Shown here: positions 51,555 through 55,949 of the stretch, piece by piece
Layout of the letters: each line of letters opens with the position of its first letter
Position numbering within the stretch: the first letter of the stretch is position 1
Assembly: GCF_000955955.1 (NCBI RefSeq)
Contig: NZ_JYJG01000121.1
Span: 1 to 55,949 of the forward strand
Source of the DNA: Lentzea aerocolonigenes
Lineage (GTDB): Bacteria; Actinomycetota; Actinomycetes; Mycobacteriales; Pseudonocardiaceae
Direction: 5' to 3'
DNA: 55,949 nt
Made by a program: the position numbers and the translations under genes
Notes under the pieces: model-generated
Database searches by the model: none
Seen by the model: the letters and a program-made list of their open reading frames with translations, nothing else
Told to the model about the DNA's origin: nothing

Positions 51555-51595
51555 ATCGACCGAGGAGAGCGCAAGAAAAAAGCGCGACGGTCGAT
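51555..51595 (-). other. Two-part hairpin in the leader of the repeat-protein gene
   Basis: Outer arms ATCGACCG/CGGTCGAT (51555-51562 with 51588-51595) enclose an inner GCGC/GCGC stem with an A-rich loop, T-rich on the minus strand. It lies between the upstream exported-protein gene and the repeat-protein gene. It could terminate the former or be part of the latter's leader. Confidence 0.45.
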
Positions 51596-51641
51596 TTCCG
51601 AACAGCCGGGGGAGAGGGCTGTCGCGGACCGCGCGCTGAAA

Positions 51642-52388
51642 TCAGTCTGGGTTGATACCGGGCTGCTTGCCCGGAGTCACGGTGACCTCGTCGGTGGACG
51701 GCGCGAGGGCGCGCGTCACCGAGGTGCCGTGGGAGGTGCCAGACGAGGCGAGAGCAGCAATGGTGCCGCCCTTCGCAGAACCAGAACCGTCGTTGCACGA
51801 AGAGCACTGCGCCGGCGCGGGGGCCGGAACGGGCAGCTTCGGGAACGGGGTGCTGGGCAGAGACGGGAGCTGCTCGGAGGGCACAACGAAGTCGTTGTGT
51901 TCCAGCAGATCCGTCCACAAGGCACCGGACGGGCCGGTGTACTGCGGGGACGCCGGGGCGGGCTCGCCCTCGGCGATGGCCGGGGTCTCCGGGAAGATCA
52001 CGTCCATGGCCCGCTCGGTGGCGGGAGCCTGGGACTGACCGATCCTGGTGACCTGCGGCAGGATCCGCTCGGCGATCTGTTCGACCGCCTTGGAGACCTG
52101 CACGTCCGGCAGAGCGGCACGAGCCTTCTGCTGCTCGGTGCGAAGCGTTTCGTCGAGCTTGTTCACGGCCTCGGCAGCGGGGACGACGACCGGCAGCTTC
52201 TCGTCCACGTGGACGATCTTGGTGACGACGTCGAACTGCTGCACGTCTTCCGCAGCGTTCGCGGAGGCCGTGCTGAGCGCCCAGGCAACGGCCGTACCCG
52301 CGATGGCACCACCGACAGCGAGCAGCGCTCGGGTGGCGAACCGGCGGATGCCGTTCGCTCCCGTCTTCGCTCGCAGATCAGCGGTCAA
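51642..52388 (-). CDS. Exported or membrane-anchored protein of unknown function
   Basis: This is a roughly 248-residue protein. A basic N-terminus (RAKTGANGIRRFATR) leads to one hydrophobic segment (ALLAVGGAIAGTAVAWALST) ending near ANAAED, either a signal peptide or an anchor. The rest is a helical segment (KLDETLRTEQQKARAAL) and a Pro/Ser-rich tail with a CSSC pair. The TTG at 52388 gives a good N-terminus (MTADLRAK) and has GAGG upstream; other starts are possible. It precedes the repeat-protein gene on the same strand and may be expressed with it. Confidence 0.65.
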   Translation of the reverse strand: MTADLRAKTGANGIRRFATRALLAVGGAIAGTAVAWALSTASANAAEDVQQFDVVTKIVHVDEKLPVVVPAAEAVNKLDETLRTEQQKARAALPDVQVSKAVEQIAERILPQVTRIGQSQAPATERAMDVIFPETPAIAEGEPAPASPQYTGPSGALWTDLLEHNDFVVPSEQLPSLPSTPFPKLPVPAPAPAQCSSCNDGSGSAKGGTIAALASSGTSHGTSVTRALAPSTDEVTVTPGKQPGINPD

Positions 52389-52425
52389 CGCAGGAAACCT
52401 CGCTACTCGGTGGCACTCAAGGGAT

Positions 52426-52461
52426 TCGCCGACGATCAAGTGATCAAGTCGACGTCGGCGA
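52426..52461 (-). terminator. Hairpin between the solenoid gene and the exported-protein gene
   Basis: A 9-bp stem (TCGCCGACG, 52426-52434, with CGTCGGCGA, 52453-52461) has an 18-base loop. It lies downstream of the beta-solenoid gene on the minus strand. Confidence 0.4.
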
Positions 52462-52538
52462 CTCTGCCAGTCCCACTGCCCCGAATGCACGCTCAGAGCG
52501 CTCGGTTAACTACATCGTGTGAACGGAAGGCCCAAAGA

Positions 52539-54716
52539 TCAAACTCTCTTGAGCACCCGTGCCGCACCCGCAGCCGCGGTCGACGCCAGCACCCAGCCCA
52601 CGGCCACGAGCAGCCCCGAGATCCACTGCGACGCGCCCGTGAACTGCCACTTCCCGTCGTGACCGAAGTCGATGATGGGCAGCAGCAGGTCGAGTGACAG
52701 GAGCCAGGCGTTCCACACCGGGTCCTCGTCCTTGTTGAGCTTGAGCATCGGGTGCCAGTTGAACCAGAGCGCGCCGCCCAGCCAGAACACGCCGAGCCAG
52801 CAGATCGCGAGCCACGGGCGGTAGCCGTACCCGACCGTCCACCGCTGCACCGCGCCCCAGACCCGGCCCGCGCGGCCGAGCTCGGAGTAGCGCCGCCGTT
52901 GCTTCTCCAGCTGGACCTTCTGGGCGAGCTCCTCCTCACCGCCCTGCTGGTAGACGGCGGCGAGCTGCTCGTACGGTCCGGGCGCGAAGTCCGGCTGCAC
53001 CTTGAGCAGCCACCTCAGCCGGGTCTCCACGGGCACGTCCGGGTCTGCGGTGATGCCGGCGAACTCGAAGTCGTCGACGGCGACGCCGCCCTCCGCGTCC
53101 CACAGCCCAGGACCGTCGGTCACCGAGACAGCCTTGAGCCTGCTCAGCACGACCTTGCCCTTGGGCTGCTGGCCCTCTGGGATGTGCAGGCGGAACTGGT
53201 GCACGGTGAGGCCGTAGGCGTTGAGCGCGATGTCCGCGGCCGTCGAACCGAGGTGCGAGTCGCTGAACGTCGCCATCTTGCCGACCTCGCCCAGCCGCAG
53301 CCGCACGCCGCCGACCGCGGTGAACCCGCGGCTGCAGAGGAGGTCCTTGCCGATCGTGATGGCACGGGCGTCGAGCGACGGCTTCTGCGTGCCGTTGGGA
53401 CGCAACCGCGGCAGGGTCAGCTCGGCGCCGGACATGTCGAGGGTGGAGCCGATGTTCGCGTTCTGGAGGCGGACCGAGCCCTTCGCCTTCAGCTCGCGCA
53501 GGAAGAGCGTGCCGCCGATCTCGAGGCGGTCGGCGAACAGGACGTCGATGCCCGGCCCGTGCAGTGACACGCCGGACATGCTGGCACTGCCCATGATGTG
53601 CGCGTTCGACAGCCGCACCTGGCCGTAGGTGTGCAACGGCGGGGTGCGCGTGCCGCCGTTGTTGGCCGCACTTCGCGCCTCGACATCGCCCCTGACCTGC
53701 AAGCCGTCCGCGTGAATCGCCACCGGGATGCGGTTGGTGACGTCACCGGCCAGCTCCTCGGCGACCTCGCGCGGACCGATCACCGCGCCGGAGAGCCGCA
53801 GATAGCCGCCGACGCTCGCGTTCGGCAGCCGGACCGTGCCGGTGGAGGTGAAGCCGTTGTCGAGCTCGACGTTGCCCTCGACCTTGATGCGGTCGGCCAC
53901 CAGCGTCGCCGCCTCGTCCGCCAACCCGTGCGGCAGGACCAGCACCTGGTTGTCGACGCGGTGGGTGGAGTGCAGGCGGGCGCCGGTGAACTCGAGGTTG
54001 CCGCCGACGCGGGCGCCGTCGAGCAGCACCCGGCCGTCCGCGGTGAACCGGCCGCCCTCGGCGTTGCAGAAGAAGTTGCCCGCGACGACGATGCCGGACG
54101 CCTCCAGCGCGTCCCGGCCGGTGTTGACCAGCCGCGCGCCGCCGAGGTGGACGCTGCCGCCGATCGCCGCGCCGCGGAGTCTGACCTCGCCGTTGGCCCG
54201 CATGGCGATGGCCTGGACGGATCCGCTGACCCGCAGCCTCGCGCCGAGGAACGCGTGCTCGCTGTTGGAACGCAGCACCGCGCCGGCGAGCCGCAGGGTG
54301 CCGTCGACCGCCGCGTCGGTGAGGTCGACCGTGCCGGTGCAGGTGAAGCCGGCTTCGAGGACCAGGTCGCTGAACACCCTGAGGTTGCGGCCCTGCAGTC
54401 CGGGCACGCGGGTGCCGCGGAGCCTGAGCCCGATGAGGCGGGCCATGCGGAGGTCGAGCGACTCCTCGAACGCGCAGTGGGTGAGGTCGATGACGCGGGT
54501 GACCCTGGTGCCTTCGAGCTCGAACTTGCCGGTGATCCGCGCGTTTTGCAGTCGCAGGGCTGGCAATCCCTTGCGCGGAACGCGGTACATGCCGGTCAGC
54601 AGCCCGGTCAGCACCTCGCCGCGGACGCTCCGCCCGGTCAGGTCGATCTCGGTGCCGCCCGCGTAGGCCCCTGCGACCTGGCGTTCGACGTCGGTCAAGT
54701 CTTCCGGCTTGATCAC
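52539..54716 (-). CDS. Beta-solenoid membrane protein
   Basis: This 725-residue protein is dominated by a repetitive short-strand pattern of about 20 residues (LRLAGAVLRSN, VRLRGAAIGGSVHLGGARL, VRLPNASVGGYLRLSGAVIG). It is predicted to be a right-handed beta-solenoid like bactofilins and related cell-shape proteins. A linker with PYEQLAAVYQQGGEEELA and a basic helix precede three to four C-terminal membrane helices (LAICWLGVFWLGGALWF, ASQWISGLLVAVGWVLAST). Homologues are annotated as membrane-associated oxidoreductases without evidence. It probably scaffolds something at the membrane. Confidence 0.78.
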   Translation of the reverse strand: MIKPEDLTDVERQVAGAYAGGTEIDLTGRSVRGEVLTGLLTGMYRVPRKGLPALRLQNARITGKFELEGTRVTRVIDLTHCAFEESLDLRMARLIGLRLRGTRVPGLQGRNLRVFSDLVLEAGFTCTGTVDLTDAAVDGTLRLAGAVLRSNSEHAFLGARLRVSGSVQAIAMRANGEVRLRGAAIGGSVHLGGARLVNTGRDALEASGIVVAGNFFCNAEGGRFTADGRVLLDGARVGGNLEFTGARLHSTHRVDNQVLVLPHGLADEAATLVADRIKVEGNVELDNGFTSTGTVRLPNASVGGYLRLSGAVIGPREVAEELAGDVTNRIPVAIHADGLQVRGDVEARSAANNGGTRTPPLHTYGQVRLSNAHIMGSASMSGVSLHGPGIDVLFADRLEIGGTLFLRELKAKGSVRLQNANIGSTLDMSGAELTLPRLRPNGTQKPSLDARAITIGKDLLCSRGFTAVGGVRLRLGEVGKMATFSDSHLGSTAADIALNAYGLTVHQFRLHIPEGQQPKGKVVLSRLKAVSVTDGPGLWDAEGGVAVDDFEFAGITADPDVPVETRLRWLLKVQPDFAPGPYEQLAAVYQQGGEEELAQKVQLEKQRRRYSELGRAGRVWGAVQRWTVGYGYRPWLAICWLGVFWLGGALWFNWHPMLKLNKDEDPVWNAWLLSLDLLLPIIDFGHDGKWQFTGASQWISGLLVAVGWVLASTAAAGAARVLKRV

Positions 54717-54785
54717 TCTCGTCCTCCCCTGACGAACGGATCATCCCTATCAGGTTCCGGCTTGGCGAGAGGCTGAACAGTTAAC

Positions 54786-55946
54786 GTGAGGCATGTGAGC
54801 GCACCGGAGTCGGAGATCAGCAGCCGCGTTCCTCTTCTGCTGAGGGTGAGTGCCGCGCTGAGCTGGCGGTTCGTCGTTGTGGTGGCCGCGTTGTACGTGG
54901 TCGCGTACGTGCTGGGTTTCCTCGCGTCGATCGTGATCCCCATCGCAATCGCCCTCCTGCTCGCCGCCCTGCTGTCCCCCGGCGTGGCGAAGCTCGTCGA
55001 GTGGCGGGTGCCGCGCGGCGTGGCGACGACGGTGATGATGATCCTCGGCATCGGGGTGCTGGGCGGCGTGCTGACGTTCGTGATCAGCGAGTTCTCCCGC
55101 GGCCTTCCCGAGCTGCAGTCGCAGGTGGGCGCGTCGCTGGACACCATTCAGCGGTGGCTGAAGGACGGGCCCGCGCACCTGTCGGACCAGCAGCTGCAGA
55201 ACTACCTCAACGACATCGTGAAGACGATCAAGGAGAACCAGGCGGAGATCACGTCCGGTGCCCTGACGACCGCGGCGACCGTCGGTGAGGCGCTCACCGG
55301 GCTGCTGCTGGCGCTCTTCACGCTCATCTTCTTCCTGCACGACGGGGACGGGATCTGGCGGTTCGTGATCCGTGCGGTGCCTCGTGACGTGCGGCCTCGT
55401 GTCGACGTTGCCGGGCGTCGCGGGTTCGGCTCTCTCGTTTCTTATGTGCGCGCAACGGCTGCTGTCGCGGTTGTGGACGCTCTCGGTGTGGGTATCGGAC
55501 TGGCGATCATCGGCGTGCCTCTCGTGGTGCCGTTGTCCGCGTTGGTGTTCCTCGGAGCGTTCATTCCCATCATCGGTGCGGTGTTCACGGGCGCTGTGGC
55601 GGTCTTGATCGCGTTGGTGACCAACGGGCCGATCGCGGCCTTGGTCGTTCTTGCCGTGCTCATCGGCGTGATGCAGCTGGAGTCGCACGTGCTGCAGCCG
55701 TTGTTGCTCGGGCGGGCGGTGAAGCTGCACCCGTTGGCGGTGGTGGTCGCCATCGCCGTCGGGTTGGTCGCGGGCGGGATCGCCGGGGCACTGCTCGCGG
55801 TGCCGTTGCTGGCGGTGCTGAACTCCGGGATCCGGTCGCTGGTGTCGGACGCCGACGCCGAGGAGGACCCGTCGCAGGTCGACGTGCTGGACCCGCAGGA
55901 CACGGCGCCGAAGGACGACAGGAGCGAGCGGGTCAAGGACCTCTAG
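54786..55946 (+). CDS. AI-2E family transporter (PerM-like permease)
   Basis: This 386-residue membrane protein has eight predicted helices. An amphipathic segment LPELQSQVGASLDTIQRWL lies between helices 3 and 4. Family blocks include VVPLSALVFLGAFIPIIGAV, MQLESHVLQPLLLGRAVKLH and AGGIAGALLAVPLLAVLN. Such proteins export small molecules or act as exchangers; the substrate is unknown. The start could also be the GTG at 54795. The reading frame ends three bases before the end of the window. Confidence 0.88.
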   Translation: MRHVSAPESEISSRVPLLLRVSAALSWRFVVVVAALYVVAYVLGFLASIVIPIAIALLLAALLSPGVAKLVEWRVPRGVATTVMMILGIGVLGGVLTFVISEFSRGLPELQSQVGASLDTIQRWLKDGPAHLSDQQLQNYLNDIVKTIKENQAEITSGALTTAATVGEALTGLLLALFTLIFFLHDGDGIWRFVIRAVPRDVRPRVDVAGRRGFGSLVSYVRATAAVAVVDALGVGIGLAIIGVPLVVPLSALVFLGAFIPIIGAVFTGAVAVLIALVTNGPIAALVVLAVLIGVMQLESHVLQPLLLGRAVKLHPLAVVVAIAVGLVAGGIAGALLAVPLLAVLNSGIRSLVSDADAEEDPSQVDVLDPQDTAPKDDRSERVKDL

Positions 55947-55949
55947 ACG

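Noticed and set aside
48270..52697. A 1475-codon plus-strand open frame
   Set aside because: It is the antisense shadow of the GC-rich repeat-protein gene. Its composition (Arg, Gly, Val, Asp) and lack of ribosome site or domains argue against it.

Overview
The window is high-GC actinobacterial DNA. GC is strongly enriched at third codon positions, GTG and TTG starts are common, and the core genes have mycobacterial-type relatives. The block PadR-ino1 / DUF5318 / class A PBP / GT87 protein / rpsF-ssb-rpsR-rplI / dnaB has the same gene order as the Mycobacterium tuberculosis Rv0046c-dnaB region. The accessory content (nitric-oxide-synthase-like protein, two PhoX phosphatases, chaplin-like repeats, NocE-like secreted proteins) suggests a filamentous Pseudonocardiales organism of the Lentzea/Saccharothrix/Actinosynnema kind. 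The genus is an inference.

Layout. 1-2.6 kb: an ABC exporter (ATPase cut by the window edge, permease) and a second, nearly identical ATPase. 2.6-6.3 kb: a mycosin-type protease, a hypothetical protein, trmB and a divergent NOS oxygenase. 6.3-11.9 kb: an orphan histidine kinase, several very small ORFs, an amidohydrolase, an SDR, an MFS permease and a DUF3455 lipoprotein. 12.0-17.5 kb: two Tat-exported PhoX-type phosphatases and an MFS exporter. 17.6-19.8 kb: a HAD hydrolase, a small membrane-protein operon and an SDR. 19.8-24.9 kb: inositol-phosphate synthase with its PadR regulator, a DUF5318 protein and a PonA-type PBP.

25.3-35.4 kb is the most unusual block. It holds seven consecutive same-strand genes, all predicted to be exported. 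Two are giant mosaic proteins sharing an N-terminal propeller-like region, a lysozyme/transglycosylase-like domain and a golvesin-C-like domain, but ending in a ricin-type lectin in one and an SGNH esterase in the other. Between them lie a membrane-anchored subtilase, two small crystallin/I36-like proteins and an SH3-like protein; a lipoprotein closes the row. The block sits where mycobacteria have ponA1 directly followed by the GT87 gene, so it looks like an insertion into a conserved housekeeping neighbourhood.

35.5-45.5 kb: two GT87-type membrane proteins, an SGNH lipoprotein, endonuclease IV, a secreted protein, and then the replication/ribosome cluster rpsF-ssb-rpsR-rplI. A dense run of DnaA-box-like sequences precedes dnaB, and dnaB carries a 230-residue class 3 intein in its P-loop. 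45.5-48.3 kb: a hypothetical protein, a GNAT acetyltransferase, an MBL hydrolase and a truncated GGDEF-like protein. 48.4-51.4 kb: a giant secreted protein with 13 uninterrupted 51-residue chaplin-like repeats. It is followed by a small exported protein, a beta-solenoid membrane protein and an AI-2E/PerM-type permease that ends at the window edge. No rRNA, tRNA, CRISPR array, transposase or prophage was seen.
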